Shown here: in pieces, positions 1-8,518 of the stretch
How positions within the stretch are numbered: position 1 is the first letter of the stretch
Layout: every line of letters starts with the position of its first letter
DNA from: Amycolatopsis sp. WQ 127309
Lineage (GTDB): Bacteria; Actinomycetota; Actinomycetes; Mycobacteriales; Pseudonocardiaceae
Reading direction: 5' to 3'
Length of the DNA: 64,000 bases
Assembly: GCF_023023025.1 (NCBI RefSeq)
Contig: NZ_CP095481.1
Span: 1,984,001 to 2,048,000, forward strand
Notes under the pieces: generated by a model
Databases searched by the model: none
The model's input: the letters and a program-made list of their open reading frames with translations, nothing else
What the model was told of the DNA's origin: nothing
Translations under genes and position numbers: made by a program

Positions 1-168
1 ACCACGTTCGGCGTCCTGCCCGACGATGAGCAGGCCGTCATCGTTGAGGAAGACCGCGGAGGACATGGTGACGGACCCATCGACCTCGATGGCCCGCGGC
101 CCCCGCCCGAACGCGGAGAGCACGCCGACCGTACTGGAAGTCCCGAAGTCGATCGACAAAACGTCCAC
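1..168 (-). CDS. Hsp70/DnaK-like chaperone, N-terminal fragment (runs off the window)
   Basis: An open frame enters from the left edge and starts at GTG 168, so only the first 56 residues are visible. They read VDVLSIDFGTSSTVGVLSAF and continue with MSSAVFLNDDG. The IDFGTS motif is the phosphate-1 loop of the actin/Hsp70 ATPase fold, and the following strand pattern fits actinobacterial Hsp70-like proteins of unknown client rather than DnaK itself. A GGAGGGG ribosome site lies just upstream of the GTG, which decides the start. The XRE antitoxin gene ends 59 bases upstream on the same strand. The remainder of the gene, and so any fused domains, lies outside the window. Confidence 0.7.
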   Translation of the reverse strand, partial: MDVLSIDFGTSSTVGVLSAFGRGPRAIEVDGSVTMSSAVFLNDDGLLIVGQDAERG

Positions 169-226
169 GCGGCGTCCCCTCCCAAGGCCCGCGGGCATCG
201 TCTCACGCGCCCGGACGACACCTGGA

Positions 227-589
227 TCAGGCGCAGGCGTCGCGCTGGTCCCGTTGGCTCGCGGAAACGGTGACGTCGTGGTCGTCGAAGTCGGCGACCA
301 CCCGCATCCGACCGCCCAGCGCGGCGATGTAGCGCGCGAGGGTGTCCAGCTCCATCTGGCCGGGATCACCTCGCTCCAATTGACTGATCCGCGGCTGGCT
401 CACCCCCATGCGCCGGGCGAGTTCGGTCTGGCTGACACCCGCGTCATCACGCAGCTGCGCCAAGCGAAACCCGAGTACGTACGCCTGGGTGACCTCACGC
501 GCCGCGACGTGGGCGGCATCGACGTCACGGCCCGCTTCGCGATCGATCGCGAGCTTGTCAGCCTTGACTTCCTTCCACGATCGGCTCAT
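227..589 (-). CDS. XRE-family antitoxin (HigA-like)
   Basis: This 120-residue protein has one helix-turn-helix of the XRE/Cro type at about residues 44-90 (LRDDAGVSQTELARRMGVSQ, then ISQLERG), followed by LDTLARYIAALGGRMRVVADF. That layout, with the HTH toward the C-terminus, is typical of HigA antitoxins whose toxin gene lies upstream. Here the upstream gene is a broken HigB-like toxin whose stop codon lies 3 bases before this ATG. Known family members bind and repress their own promoter and neutralise a ribosome-dependent endoribonuclease. With the toxin broken this protein is probably an orphan repressor. ClpC, whose family degrades antitoxins, is encoded just beyond; that adjacency may be coincidence. 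Confidence 0.85.
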   Translation of the reverse strand: MSRSWKEVKADKLAIDREAGRDVDAAHVAAREVTQAYVLGFRLAQLRDDAGVSQTELARRMGVSQPRISQLERGDPGQMELDTLARYIAALGGRMRVVADFDDHDVTVSASQRDQRDACA

Positions 590-592
590 CGC

Positions 593-886
593 TCAGTCCT
601 CCTCTCCGCTTCGCAAGTGCTCCCGGAACCGCTTTTCCGCTATCGGGATGGTGAGGTCGTACCAGCGCTTCCAGTTTCCCGCTTTGTCCCCCGCCACCAG
701 GAGCACCGCACAACGTACGGGTCGAATGCGAACAGGATCCGGATCTCACTGCTTCCCGCCGACGCCGGCCTCAGCTCTTTCAAGAGCGAGCATGTCGATC
801 GCTTTCTTCGACCCGATCCGCCGTGACCGGGTCTTCCCGACACAGCTCCACGAACACGAGCGCTTCGGGGACCAGAGCCCGGACAT
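593..886 (-). pseudogene. Decayed HigB/RelE-type toxin
   Basis: Three pieces of one toxin lie in different frames. The 5' piece (about 875-790) reads VFVELCREDPVTADRVEE. The middle piece (780-721) reads KELRPASAGSSEIRILFAFD. The 3' piece (712-593) reads CAVLLVAGDKAGNWKRWYDL and continues TIPIAEKRFREHLRSGEED before TGA. In intact relatives these form one continuous domain of roughly 110-120 residues. A shift between FAFDP and CAVLL is explained by one missing base near 715. Between the first two pieces there is both a frame change and a missing stretch, apparently the segment around LGRPLVDRIKGS. I therefore regard it as inactivated rather than a sequencing error at one site. The 5' end at ATG 886 is approximate. 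Confidence 0.75.
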
Positions 887-890
887 GCAA

Positions 891-923
891 GAAGGGCGGC
901 TCCCCAGTGGGGAACCGCCCTTC
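891..923 (-). terminator. Terminator of clpC
   Basis: A 15-bp stem (arms 891-905 and 909-923, loop AGT) lies 35 bases past the clpC stop. On the plus strand one pair is a C-A mismatch; read as the clpC transcript it becomes a G-U wobble, so the stem is fully paired in that direction only. Confidence 0.8.
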
Positions 924-957
924 CGGCGTACTACACGACCTTCAAGCGTTCAGGCGA

Positions 958-3516
958 TCACTCGCCTTCGGCTTCGCCGCCGTTCTCTTCGTGACCGGCG
1001 CCGATGCTGACCGGCGGGGCGTCCGGGATCGAGGACGGCCGGCGCTCACCGCGGAAGGTGAACTTCGCCTGGTCGTCCTTGTCCTCGGGGTTGCCGCTCC
1101 AGCCTTCGACGTCGACCAGGATGATCTGGCCGGCCTCGACCTCGCCGAAGAGGATCTTCTCCGACAGCTGGTCCTCGATCTCGCGCTGGATGGTGCGGCG
1201 CAGCGGCCGGGCACCCAGCACCGGGTCGAACCCGCGCTTCGCGAGCAAGGACTTCGCCTTCTCGGTCAGCTCCAGCTCCATGTCCTTGGCCTTGAGCTGC
1301 TTCTCCACGCGGCCGATCATCAGATCGACCATCATGATGATCTGTTCCTTGGTCAGCTGGTGGAACACGATGATGTCATCGATCCGGTTCAGGAACTCCG
1401 GGCGGAAATGCTTCTTCATTTCCTCGTTGACCTTTTGCTTCATCTTCTCGTACTTCGTGCTGACGTCGTTGCCGCCGGCGAACCCGAGCGAGACGGACTT
1501 CGAGATGTCCGAAGTGCCCAGGTTGGACGTGAAGATGAGGACCGTGTTCTTGAAGTCGACCGTGCGACCCTGACCGTCGGTCAGGCGGCCGTCTTCCAGC
1601 ACCTGCAGGAGCGTGTTGTAGATCTCCTGGTGCGCCTTCTCGATCTCGTCGAAGAGGACCACCGAGAACGGCTTGCGCCGCACCTTCTCGGTCAGCTGGC
1701 CACCCTCTTCGTAGCCGACGTAGCCGGGAGGGGCACCGAAGAGCCGCGACGCGGTGTAGCGGTCGTGGAACTCGCCCATGTCGATCTGGATGAGCGCGTC
1801 GTCCTCGCCGAACAGGAACGCCGCGAGCGCCTTGGACAGCTCGGTCTTACCGACACCGGACGGGCCGGCGAAGATGAACGAGCCCGACGGGCGCTTCGGG
1901 TCCTTCAGACCGGCACGCGTACGGCGGATCGCCTGCGAGACGGCCTTGACCGCGTCCTCCTGGCCGATGATGCGCTTGTGGAGCTCTTCCTCCATGCGCA
2001 GCAGCCGGGTGGTCTCCTCCTCGGTCAGCTTGAACACCGGGATGCCGGTCCAGTTGGCCAGCACCTCCGCGATCTGCTCGTCGTCGACCTCGGCGACGAC
2101 GTCGAGGTCGCCGTCCTTCCACTGCTTCTCCCGCTCGCCCTTCTGGCCGAGGAGGGTCTTCTCCTCGTCACGCAGGCGGGCGGCCCGCTCGAAGTCCTGC
2201 GCGTCGATCGCGGACTCCTTGTCGCGACGGACGTTCGCGATCTTCTCGTCGAACTCGCGCAGGTCCGGCGGCGCGGTCATCCGGCGGATGCGCATCCGGG
2301 CGCCGGCCTCGTCGATCAGGTCGATCGCCTTGTCCGGGAGGAACCGGTCGTTGATGTACCGGTCCGCCAGGGTCGCGGCGGCGACCAGCGCCGAGTCGGT
2401 GATCGAGACGCGGTGGTGCGCCTCGTACCGGTCACGCAGGCCCTTGAGGATCTCGATGGTGTGCTCCAGCGACGGCTCGCCGACCTGGATCGGCTGGAAC
2501 CGGCGCTCGAGGGCGGCGTCCTTCTCGATGTACTTGCGGTACTCCTCGAGGGTGGTCGCGCCGATCGTCTGCAGCTCACCGCGGGCGAGCATCGGCTTCA
2601 GGATCGAAGCCGCGTCGATCGCGCCCTCGGCGGCGCCCGCCCCGACCAGCGTGTGCAGCTCGTCGATGAACAGGATGATGTCGCCGCGGGTCTTGATCTC
2701 CTTGAGCACCTTCTTCAGGCGCTCTTCGAAGTCACCGCGGTAGCGGGAGCCGGCGACCAGGGAGCCCAGGTCAAGCGTGTAGAGCTGCTTGTCCTTGAGC
2801 GTCTCGGGCACCTCGCCCTTGACGATGCTCTGCGCGAGGCCCTCGACGACGGCGGTCTTGCCGACGCCGGGCTCGCCGATGAGCACCGGGTTGTTCTTGG
2901 TCCGGCGGGACAGGACCTGCATGACCCGCTCGATCTCCTTGCCGCGCCCGATGACCGGGTCGAGCTTGCCCTCGCGGGCGAGCACGGTCATGTTGCGGCC
3001 GAACTGGTCCAGCACCAGCGACGACGACGGGGTGCCTTCACCGCGGCCGCCGGAACCGGTTTCGGTGGACTCCTTGCCCTGGTAGCCCGAGAGCAGCTGC
3101 AGGACCTGCTGGCGGACGCGGTTCAGGTCCGCACCCAGCTTGACCAGCACCTGCGCGGCGACGCCTTCGCCCTCGCGGATCAGGCCCAGCAGGATGTGCT
3201 CGGTACCGATGTAGTTGTGGCCGAGCTGCAGCGCTTCGCGCAGCGACAGCTCCAGCACCTTCTTCGCCCGCGGCGTGAACGGGATGTGCCCGCTCGGCGC
3301 CTGCTGGCCCTGGCCGATGATCTCTTCGACCTGCTGGCGCACGCCCTCCAGGGCGATGCCCAGCGACTCCAGCGCCTTGGCGGCGACACCCTCACCCTCG
3401 TGGATCAGACCCAGGAGGATGTGCTCGGTGCCGATGTAGTTGTGGTTGAGCATCCTGGCTTCTTCTTGAGCCAGAACGACCACCCGCCTCGCGCGGTCGG
3501 TGAACCTCTCAAACAT
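958..3516 (-). CDS. clpC: ATP-dependent Clp protease ATPase subunit ClpC
   Basis: This 852-residue AAA+ unfoldase feeds substrates to ClpP. Two Clp-N repeats occupy about residues 1-145 ([20 protein letters not shown] at the start). The first AAA module has Walker A GEPGVGKT at 214-221 and Walker B ILFIDE near 281. A UVR-type middle region lies at about 425-460, and the second AAA module has Walker A GPSGVGKT at 551-558. I start at ATG 3516 because GGGAG sits 5 bases upstream; the GTG at 3522 overlaps that site. Transcription ends at the hairpin at 891-923. clpC near lsr2 and lysS is the usual actinobacterial order, here interrupted by fhuF and an AraC pair. Confidence 0.97.
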   Translation of the reverse strand: MFERFTDRARRVVVLAQEEARMLNHNYIGTEHILLGLIHEGEGVAAKALESLGIALEGVRQQVEEIIGQGQQAPSGHIPFTPRAKKVLELSLREALQLGHNYIGTEHILLGLIREGEGVAAQVLVKLGADLNRVRQQVLQLLSGYQGKESTETGSGGRGEGTPSSSLVLDQFGRNMTVLAREGKLDPVIGRGKEIERVMQVLSRRTKNNPVLIGEPGVGKTAVVEGLAQSIVKGEVPETLKDKQLYTLDLGSLVAGSRYRGDFEERLKKVLKEIKTRGDIILFIDELHTLVGAGAAEGAIDAASILKPMLARGELQTIGATTLEEYRKYIEKDAALERRFQPIQVGEPSLEHTIEILKGLRDRYEAHHRVSITDSALVAAATLADRYINDRFLPDKAIDLIDEAGARMRIRRMTAPPDLREFDEKIANVRRDKESAIDAQDFERAARLRDEEKTLLGQKGEREKQWKDGDLDVVAEVDDEQIAEVLANWTGIPVFKLTEEETTRLLRMEEELHKRIIGQEDAVKAVSQAIRRTRAGLKDPKRPSGSFIFAGPSGVGKTELSKALAAFLFGEDDALIQIDMGEFHDRYTASRLFGAPPGYVGYEEGGQLTEKVRRKPFSVVLFDEIEKAHQEIYNTLLQVLEDGRLTDGQGRTVDFKNTVLIFTSNLGTSDISKSVSLGFAGGNDVSTKYEKMKQKVNEEMKKHFRPEFLNRIDDIIVFHQLTKEQIIMMVDLMIGRVEKQLKAKDMELELTEKAKSLLAKRGFDPVLGARPLRRTIQREIEDQLSEKILFGEVEAGQIILVDVEGWSGNPEDKDDQAKFTFRGERRPSSIPDAPPVSIGAGHEENGGEAEGE

Positions 3517-3841
3517 GTGCACTCCCTCGACTGCTGCGCCGGCGGCCCGTTATCCATCCGTGCTTTCACCGCGATGGATTCAGCACCGTGAGACCACTCT
3601 AGTAGCCAACTGGTAGCGCTGGCGTACCACTACGGCTGTTCGCGGTCTTTTTCGCACCCGGACGTGGAGCACTCCGGGCGCATCCCATCATCAGGTTGCC
3701 CTGCACCTTTACGTCAACCCCAACGTGCGGACGGCCACCCGGATTCCGCCATCCGCGCGGTGTCCGCTCAACGCGAACAGGTCCGCAACATGGGAGACCC
3801 GTGAGACCGGCCACCCGATTGGCGCAGTAACGGAAAGCCTG
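3517..3841. other. Divergent intergenic region between clpC and the FhuF-like gene
   Basis: About 325 bases without a supportable gene. A 71-codon frame at 3599-3814 on the minus strand has arginine- and proline-rich composition and no ribosome site, so I do not call it. The region must hold the clpC promoter. TACTAG at about 3597-3602 on the minus strand is a possible -10, but I cannot assign a matching -35 with confidence. Confidence 0.4.
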
Positions 3842-3860
3842 TAAGGTTAGGCAGGCCTAA
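3842..3860 (+). promoter_or_regulatory. Iron box (IdeR/DmdR-type operator)
   Basis: TAAGGTTAGGCAGGCCTAA matches the 19-bp actinobacterial iron-box consensus at 15 of 19 positions, including both outer half-sites. It lies 27 bases before the TTG start of an FhuF-like gene, so it would cover the promoter or start point. IdeR/DmdR with Fe2+ represses such sites, so the gene should be induced under iron starvation. Confidence 0.8.
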
Positions 3861-3886
3861 TCCCCACGGCGCTAGGAGGGCCGCGG

Positions 3887-4711
3887 TTGAACCAGCAGCG
3901 GTCCTTCCGTGACGCACGCGAGGTCGGCGACGGCCTCGCGTCGTCGCTCCTGCGGGTCTCCGGCCTGCAGGAACGCAACGAACTGCGGCGTGACGTCCCG
4001 GTGGGCTGGATCCGCTGTTCGGAGCTGCTGGAGACGCCGGCGTACTTCGACGAGTGGCGCGGCCTGCTGGGCGACTGGCTGCTGCGCGAGCACGACGCCG
4101 CACCGGCGCGGACCACGGCCAGCTACGTGATGACCTGGTACCTGCACGTCCCGGCGTACGTCGGCGCGCTGCTGCTGCACCACGAGCGCCGGGTGCCCTC
4201 GCTGAAGCCCGGCGAGCTGGCGTTCCGGCTGGCCGACGACCGCCCCCACCCGGACGGCATGGCCGTGCTCGGCGACGACTTCTACTGCCTCCCGACGGAC
4301 CCGGGATCAGCCCGCTCGGAGGCGACGGTAGTCCGCGACGAGCGGACCCTGGCCGCGGTGCTGCGGGCCCACTACCTGGCCCACGCGGCCAAGTTCGTCC
4401 AGGCGTACGCCCCGGTCAGCAGACTGGGCCGCCGTATGCTCTGGGCCGCGGCGACCGACGCGCTGGAGAACTCGCTCTGGTGGGCGGGCCGCCAAGGAGG
4501 CACCGCGGAGGCCGAAGGCGCCGGCGTAGCCGACGCGGCCCTGGTCCTCGACACGGTCTACCCGCCACTGACGTCGGCATCGACCCTGCGACTGCAGGAG
4601 GGAGCGGATGGCCACCGCGAGTGGACCCGCCGCCGCGAGAGCTGCTGCTTCTCGTACCTGCTCCCGGCCGAATCCGAGTGCGACGGCTGCCCCCGCACCT
4701 GCGCCCGCTAG
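3887..4711 (+). CDS. FhuF-like ferric-siderophore reductase, (2Fe-2S)-binding
   Basis: The 274-residue protein ends in CCFSYLLPAESECDGCPRTC, the Cys-Cys-x10-Cys-x2-Cys signature that binds the [2Fe-2S] cluster in FhuF. Members of this family reduce Fe3+ in imported siderophore complexes in the cytoplasm to release iron. The start is TTG 3887, fixed by an AGGAGG site at 3874-3879 with 7-base spacing. An iron box directly upstream supports the assignment and predicts repression by iron. The gene stands alone, divergent from clpC, and no siderophore transporter is next to it. The N-terminal two thirds have only loose family features, which is normal for this group. Confidence 0.85.
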   Translation: MNQQRSFRDAREVGDGLASSLLRVSGLQERNELRRDVPVGWIRCSELLETPAYFDEWRGLLGDWLLREHDAAPARTTASYVMTWYLHVPAYVGALLLHHERRVPSLKPGELAFRLADDRPHPDGMAVLGDDFYCLPTDPGSARSEATVVRDERTLAAVLRAHYLAHAAKFVQAYAPVSRLGRRMLWAAATDALENSLWWAGRQGGTAEAEGAGVADAALVLDTVYPPLTSASTLRLQEGADGHREWTRRRESCCFSYLLPAESECDGCPRTCAR

Positions 4712-4755
4712 CCCCCCGGCAGCGTTCGTCACCCGCGCCACGCCTCTCCCGGAAC

Positions 4756-4904
4756 GGCCAACACGACGACGGGAGCGGCCAACACGGCACGCAGCGCCGA
4801 CAGCGAGACCCGTTGCCGGCGTGTTGGCCACTTCAGGCGGCGTGTTGGCCGCTCCGGGCGATGTGTTGGCCATTCCGGGCAGCGTGCGGGCCGCTCCGGG
4901 CAGG
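4756..4904. repeat. 21-bp repeat cluster in inverted and direct orientation
   Basis: Four direct copies of a 21-bp unit start at 4821, 4842, 4863 and 4884 (GTGTTGGCC then a variable CTCCGGGC-like half; the last copy begins GTGCGGGCC). Two copies of the complement, with GGCCAACAC at 4756 and 4777, lie to the left at the same 21-bp period. The two blocks can pair into a long stem. The cluster lies between the convergent fhuF-like and 4913-5482 genes and ends 8 bases before the latter's stop. Since 21 is a multiple of three, every frame shows a 7-residue peptide repeat, but I see no reason to call a gene. Confidence 0.75.
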
Positions 4905-4912
4905 ACCACCAC

Positions 4913-5482
4913 TCAGCGACCCCACGCCGGATCGCGACCCGCCGCCCCGAGCGCGCGGTCCAGCACAGCCGCGTCCGTCGGAACCGGTACCTCCGGGCCG
5001 TAGACGCCCATCGCGCGTGCCTGCTCGCCCATCGCCCGCGCGGACTTCAGGACCGCCGTCGCCGCGGAGGACACGCAGTGCAGCGGTCGGCCGCTCGCCC
5101 GGGCCAGGTCCCAGCCGTGCAGGACGAACTCGCCCAGGACCATGTCGCCTATCACCGCGCCGGGCAGCTCGGCCGTGCCCAGCTTCGTCGTGCCGGTCCA
5201 CGCCGACGCCGCCTCGAAGATCTCCACCAGCGTCTCCGTCTGCTTCTCCAGCGCGGCCGCCCAGCCGGCCGTCACCAGCCCCGCGCCGGTCTCGCCCGCT
5301 CCGGGTGACGGCGGCTCCTCGCGCCGTCCCGCGGCGATCAGCCACGGGCCCCAGTACAGAAGGTGATTCAGCAGTCCGGAGACGTCGTAGCCGGCGCACG
5401 GCGTCGGGGCGCTCAGGTCTTCCACGGCCAGCGCGACGCTCAGGAACTCGGCCGCGGCGGGGCGCATCAACTCGGCAGTCAT
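4913..5482 (-). CDS. TIGR03086-type metal-binding protein (DinB/MDMPI fold)
   Basis: The 189-residue protein shows the family landmarks: an N-terminal segment with LSAPTPCAGYDVSGLLNHLL and, further on, GDMVLGEFVLHGWDLARASG. In the DinB/mycothiol-dependent maleylpyruvate isomerase superfamily such His residues in a four-helix bundle bind a divalent metal. The substrate is unknown for this subgroup. I start at ATG 5482 (MTAELMRP); longer frames upstream have no family-like sequence and would run into the divergent AraC gene. The 63-base gap to that regulator suggests shared control. The 3' end abuts the 21-bp repeat cluster. Confidence 0.75.
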   Translation of the reverse strand: MTAELMRPAAAEFLSVALAVEDLSAPTPCAGYDVSGLLNHLLYWGPWLIAAGRREEPPSPGAGETGAGLVTAGWAAALEKQTETLVEIFEAASAWTGTTKLGTAELPGAVIGDMVLGEFVLHGWDLARASGRPLHCVSSAATAVLKSARAMGEQARAMGVYGPEVPVPTDAAVLDRALGAAGRDPAWGR

Positions 5483-5545
5483 GCCGAGATCAAAACGGCC
5501 CGCCGCGGCGCCGTCTTGAAAGAACGCGACAGTTACCGTTGAGCC

Positions 5546-6379
5546 GTGGTGGAACACCGGATCCCGCAGGGCATCGTGGCCGAGGCCGCCGCCCGCACGA
5601 TGTTCACCTTGACCCGGTACCCGCCGGCGCCCGAACTGGCGGAATGCGTCGAGTACCACTGGGTGCTGCACTGGGACCGGCGCGGCAAACCGCCGCACGA
5701 GCAGCGCGTGCTGCCGAACCTCGCGGTGCACGCGACGTTCTTCCCCACCGCTTCCGGGGTGTACGGACCAGGTCGTGAAGTCTTTTCACATCGGCTGGAA
5801 GGCCGGGTGCAGGGCCTCGGCGTGCGATTCCGGCCCGGGTGCTTCCGCGCGTTCCTCAACGGCCCGGTGAGTGACATCGCCGACCGCGCCGTCCCGCTCA
5901 CGGACGTTTTCGGCGCGAAGGCCCGCGAAGCCGCGGAATCGGTGCGGACCGCGCCGGACGACGCGCAAATGGTCGGTGCGATCGACAACTTGCTGATCGC
6001 AAATGCGGCGGTACTCCGACCGGCGGCACGAGAGGCCGCGGCCGCGGTCGAATCAATCGCGCGGGATCCGGGAATTACCCGGGTGGCACAGCTGTGCACC
6101 GATACTGGACTAACCACCCGCTCACTGCAACGGCTGTTCGCCGAACACGTCGGATGCGCACCCAAGTGGGCGATCCGGATATACCGGCTCAACGACGCCG
6201 CGCACCGGATCGCCACCGAAGGACCAGTGGATTACGCCGGACTGGCGGCTCGGCTGGGCTATAGCGACCAGTCGCACTTCATCCGTGATTTCGCGGCGGT
6301 GACCGGTCAGTCGCCCGGCGAGTACGCCCGAACGGCCCGGACCGACCCCGGACCGGTGCCGGACAGTCACCGGACATGA
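5546..6379 (+). CDS. AraC-family transcriptional regulator
   Basis: The 277-residue protein has an N-terminal domain of the DUF6597 kind (about residues 20-115, with YPPAPELAECVEYHWVLHW) and a C-terminal double helix-turn-helix at about 175-265. The second recognition region reads LAARLGYSDQSHFIRDFAAV and then TGQSPGEYAR, the standard AraC signature. The start is GTG 5546. It is divergent from the metal-binding protein at 4913-5482, which is the most likely target besides itself. No ligand can be named. A perfect palindrome just after the stop ends it. Confidence 0.85.
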   Translation: MVEHRIPQGIVAEAAARTMFTLTRYPPAPELAECVEYHWVLHWDRRGKPPHEQRVLPNLAVHATFFPTASGVYGPGREVFSHRLEGRVQGLGVRFRPGCFRAFLNGPVSDIADRAVPLTDVFGAKAREAAESVRTAPDDAQMVGAIDNLLIANAAVLRPAAREAAAAVESIARDPGITRVAQLCTDTGLTTRSLQRLFAEHVGCAPKWAIRIYRLNDAAHRIATEGPVDYAGLAARLGYSDQSHFIRDFAAVTGQSPGEYARTARTDPGPVPDSHRT

Positions 6380-6384
6380 AGAAA

Positions 6385-6410
6385 GCCGCCGGGCGAATTC
6401 GCCCGGCGGC
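6385..6410. terminator. Bidirectional terminator between the AraC gene and lsr2
   Basis: GCCGCCGGGCGAATTCGCCCGGCGGC is not quoted in full elsewhere; it is a perfect 26-bp palindrome centred on GAATTC. It sits between two convergent stops (6379 and 6432), so it can serve both. Confidence 0.8.
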
Positions 6411-6431
6411 CCCAGTCCCGCAAACCCCGCG

Positions 6432-6785
6432 TCAGTTCTTCTTGTGGTAGGCCTCGACGACCTCGGAGGGGATCCGGCCCCGGTCCGAAACCGCGTACCC
6501 GTTCTTGCGCGCCCAGGACCGAATGGCCTGGTTCTGCTCACGGTCGACGGCGGCCGGGCGAGCGGAGCCCTTGCCACCCGCGACCGGACGCACGGAAGCG
6601 CGCTTGCGACCACCGGCGCGGCGGGCGTGCTCGACATACTGCGCGAGCGCGTCCCGGAGCTCCTCGGCGTTTTCCGAGGAGAGGTCGATCTGGTAGCTGA
6701 TGCCGTCCAAACCGAACTCGACGGTCTCTTCCGCCTCACTGCCGTCGAGGTCGTCGACCAGCGAGACGAGCACCTTCTGTGCCAT
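6432..6785 (-). CDS. lsr2: Lsr2 nucleoid-associated protein / xenogeneic silencer
   Basis: The 117-residue protein begins [20 protein letters not shown], the Lsr2 N-terminal dimerisation domain (about 1-58). After a basic Gly/Arg/Ala linker comes the DNA-binding domain with [20 protein letters not shown], whose RGR tripeptide inserts in the minor groove of AT-rich DNA. Lsr2 coats and silences AT-rich, often acquired, DNA. It lies upstream of clpC and downstream of lysS as in mycobacteria. A promoter with 17-bp spacing precedes it, giving a leader of about 70 bases. Confidence 0.97.
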   Translation of the reverse strand: MAQKVLVSLVDDLDGSEAEETVEFGLDGISYQIDLSSENAEELRDALAQYVEHARRAGGRKRASVRPVAGGKGSARPAAVDREQNQAIRSWARKNGYAVSDRGRIPSEVVEAYHKKN

Positions 6786-6860
6786 CTGTTTCCTCCTGCG
6801 GGGGCTTACTCAATGATCTGGTTACGGGGCGTGCCCCGCACAGAAGACTTTGTCTGTACA

Positions 6861-6889
6861 TTAGTACCCGCTTCCGGGTGACAGCGCAA
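6861..6889 (-). promoter_or_regulatory. lsr2 promoter
   Basis: Reading on the minus strand, TTGCGC (6889-6884), a 17-base spacer and TACTAA (6866-6861) form a housekeeping-type promoter. The expected start near 6854 leaves about 70 untranslated bases before lsr2. Confidence 0.55.
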
Positions 6890-6930
6890 ATCTCATTGAG
6901 GTAAACCAGTAGACAACTCACACGGCCGGG

Positions 6931-8442
6931 TTATTCGGGCCGGGTGAGCGGGAAGAGGATCGTCTCCCGGATACCGAGACCGGTCAGCGCCATCAGCAGC
7001 CGGTCGATCCCCATTCCGACCCCGCCGCTCGGTGGCATTCCGTACTCAAGTGCCCGGAGGAAATCTTCATCCAGCCGCATGGCTTCGCTATCGCCCTGTG
7101 CCGCCAGCCTGGACTGTTCGGTGAGCCGTTCCCGTTCGACGACCGGATCGACCAGCTCGGAGTATCCGGTGGCGAGTTCGAATCCGCGCACGTAGAGGTC
7201 CCACTTCTCGGCCACACCGGCCCGCGAGCGGTGCTGCCTGGTCAATGGCGACGTCTCCAGCGGAAAATCACGCACAAACGTCGGGGCGTGCAGGTGATCT
7301 CCGACGAGATGCTCCCACAGTTCCTCGACCAGCTTGCCGTGCGTGAGCTTCGGATCCACTTCCAAGCCCCTGGCCTGCGCGAATCCGTGCAGTTTGGCGG
7401 CGGGCGTCTCCGGCGTCACCTCTTCGCCGAGGGAATCGGACAACGACTCGTACATTCCGAGTGTGGTCCATTCGCCGGAGAGGTCGTACTCCGAACCGTC
7501 GGGCAGGGTGACGACCTGGGTGTCCAAGACCGCCTGCGCGGCTTCCTGGATCAGCTCGCGGGTCATCACGGCATTGGTGTCGTACGTGGCGTACGCCTCG
7601 TAGTACTCCAGCATCGCGAACTCCGGCGAGTGCGACGAGTCGCTGCCCTCGTTCCGGAAGTTGCGATTGATCTCGAAAACCTTCTCGATGCCGCCGACGA
7701 CGCAGCGCTTGAGGTAGAGCTCCGGCGCGATCCGCAGGAAGAGCTCCAGGTCGAAAGCGTTCGAATGCGTGACGAACGGGCGGGCCGCGGCGCCGCCGTG
7801 CAGCGTCTGCAGCATCGGCGTCTCGACCTCGGTGTACCCGCGCCGGTGGAACGACTCCCGCAGCGACCGGACGACGCCGGCGCGCGTGCGCACGACGTCC
7901 CGCGCGCGCGGGCGCAGGATGAGGTCGACGTAGCGCTGCCGGATCCGCGTCTCCTCGGCGAGCTCCTTGTGGGCCACCGGGAGCGGGCGCAGCGACTTCG
8001 ACGTGAGCCGCCAGCTGTCCGCCATCACCGAAAGCTCGCCACGCTTGGAGGTGATGACCTCGCCGTGCACGAAGACGTGGTCGCCCAGGTCGACGTCGGA
8101 CTTCCACGCCGCGAGCGCGTCTTCGCCGACCTTCGCCAGGCTGATCATCGCCTGCAGCTCGGTGCCGTCGCCCTCACGAAGGCTCGCGAAGCACAGTTTG
8201 CCCGTATTGCGCAGGAACATCACCCGGCCGGTCACGCCGACCAGATCGCCGGTGGCGGTGTCGGCCGGCAGGCCGGAATGGGACGCGCGCACGTCGGCGA
8301 GCGAGTGCGTGCGGGGCACCTCCACCGGGTACGGATCGATCCCTTCGGCGATGATCCGGTCGCGCTTCTCCCGGCGCACCCGCATCTGCTCGGGCAGTTC
8401 GTCTTCGGCGGGGTCGCTGGTGGACGCGGGGTTTTCGGTCAT
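6931..8442 (-). CDS. lysS: Lysyl-tRNA synthetase, class II
   Basis: The 503-residue enzyme charges tRNA-Lys with lysine. The N-terminal OB-fold anticodon-binding domain spans about 55-160 ([20 protein letters not shown]). The class II core follows, with motif 2 around [20 protein letters not shown] and motif 3 [20 protein letters not shown] near the C-terminus. Length fits soluble LysS; there is no membrane extension as in LysX. It precedes lsr2 on the same strand with a 145-base gap that holds the lsr2 promoter, so the two are probably transcribed separately. Confidence 0.97.
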   Translation of the reverse strand: MTENPASTSDPAEDELPEQMRVRREKRDRIIAEGIDPYPVEVPRTHSLADVRASHSGLPADTATGDLVGVTGRVMFLRNTGKLCFASLREGDGTELQAMISLAKVGEDALAAWKSDVDLGDHVFVHGEVITSKRGELSVMADSWRLTSKSLRPLPVAHKELAEETRIRQRYVDLILRPRARDVVRTRAGVVRSLRESFHRRGYTEVETPMLQTLHGGAAARPFVTHSNAFDLELFLRIAPELYLKRCVVGGIEKVFEINRNFRNEGSDSSHSPEFAMLEYYEAYATYDTNAVMTRELIQEAAQAVLDTQVVTLPDGSEYDLSGEWTTLGMYESLSDSLGEEVTPETPAAKLHGFAQARGLEVDPKLTHGKLVEELWEHLVGDHLHAPTFVRDFPLETSPLTRQHRSRAGVAEKWDLYVRGFELATGYSELVDPVVERERLTEQSRLAAQGDSEAMRLDEDFLRALEYGMPPSGGVGMGIDRLLMALTGLGIRETILFPLTRPE

Positions 8443-8518
8443 GGCCCATAGGGTACGAACCTCACCTGGCGCTACGCCAACCGGATTACCTTTCCTTTCC
8501 GTCCATTAACCTGGGCCG

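Noticed and set aside
823..3591. A 922-codon plus-strand frame opposite clpC
   Set aside because: It mirrors clpC, with Leu/Asp/Arg/Val-rich antisense composition and no domain; clpC has full family motifs.
3762..3778. Possible ClgR site upstream of clpC (GTTCGCGTTGAGCGGAC on the minus strand)
   Set aside because: It keeps the CGC-N5-GCG core but deviates at several consensus positions and lies about 250 bases from the clpC start; too weak to call.
4307..4912. Minus-strand frame with a PGAANTP-like peptide repeat
   Set aside because: The repeat peptide is the translation of the 21-bp DNA repeats, and the rest is the antisense of the FhuF-like gene.
4054..5778. A 574-codon plus-strand frame spanning fhuF, the repeat array and two other genes
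   Set aside because: Its sequence is Arg/Pro/Ala-rich shadow translation; the real genes in other frames have conserved motifs and ribosome sites.
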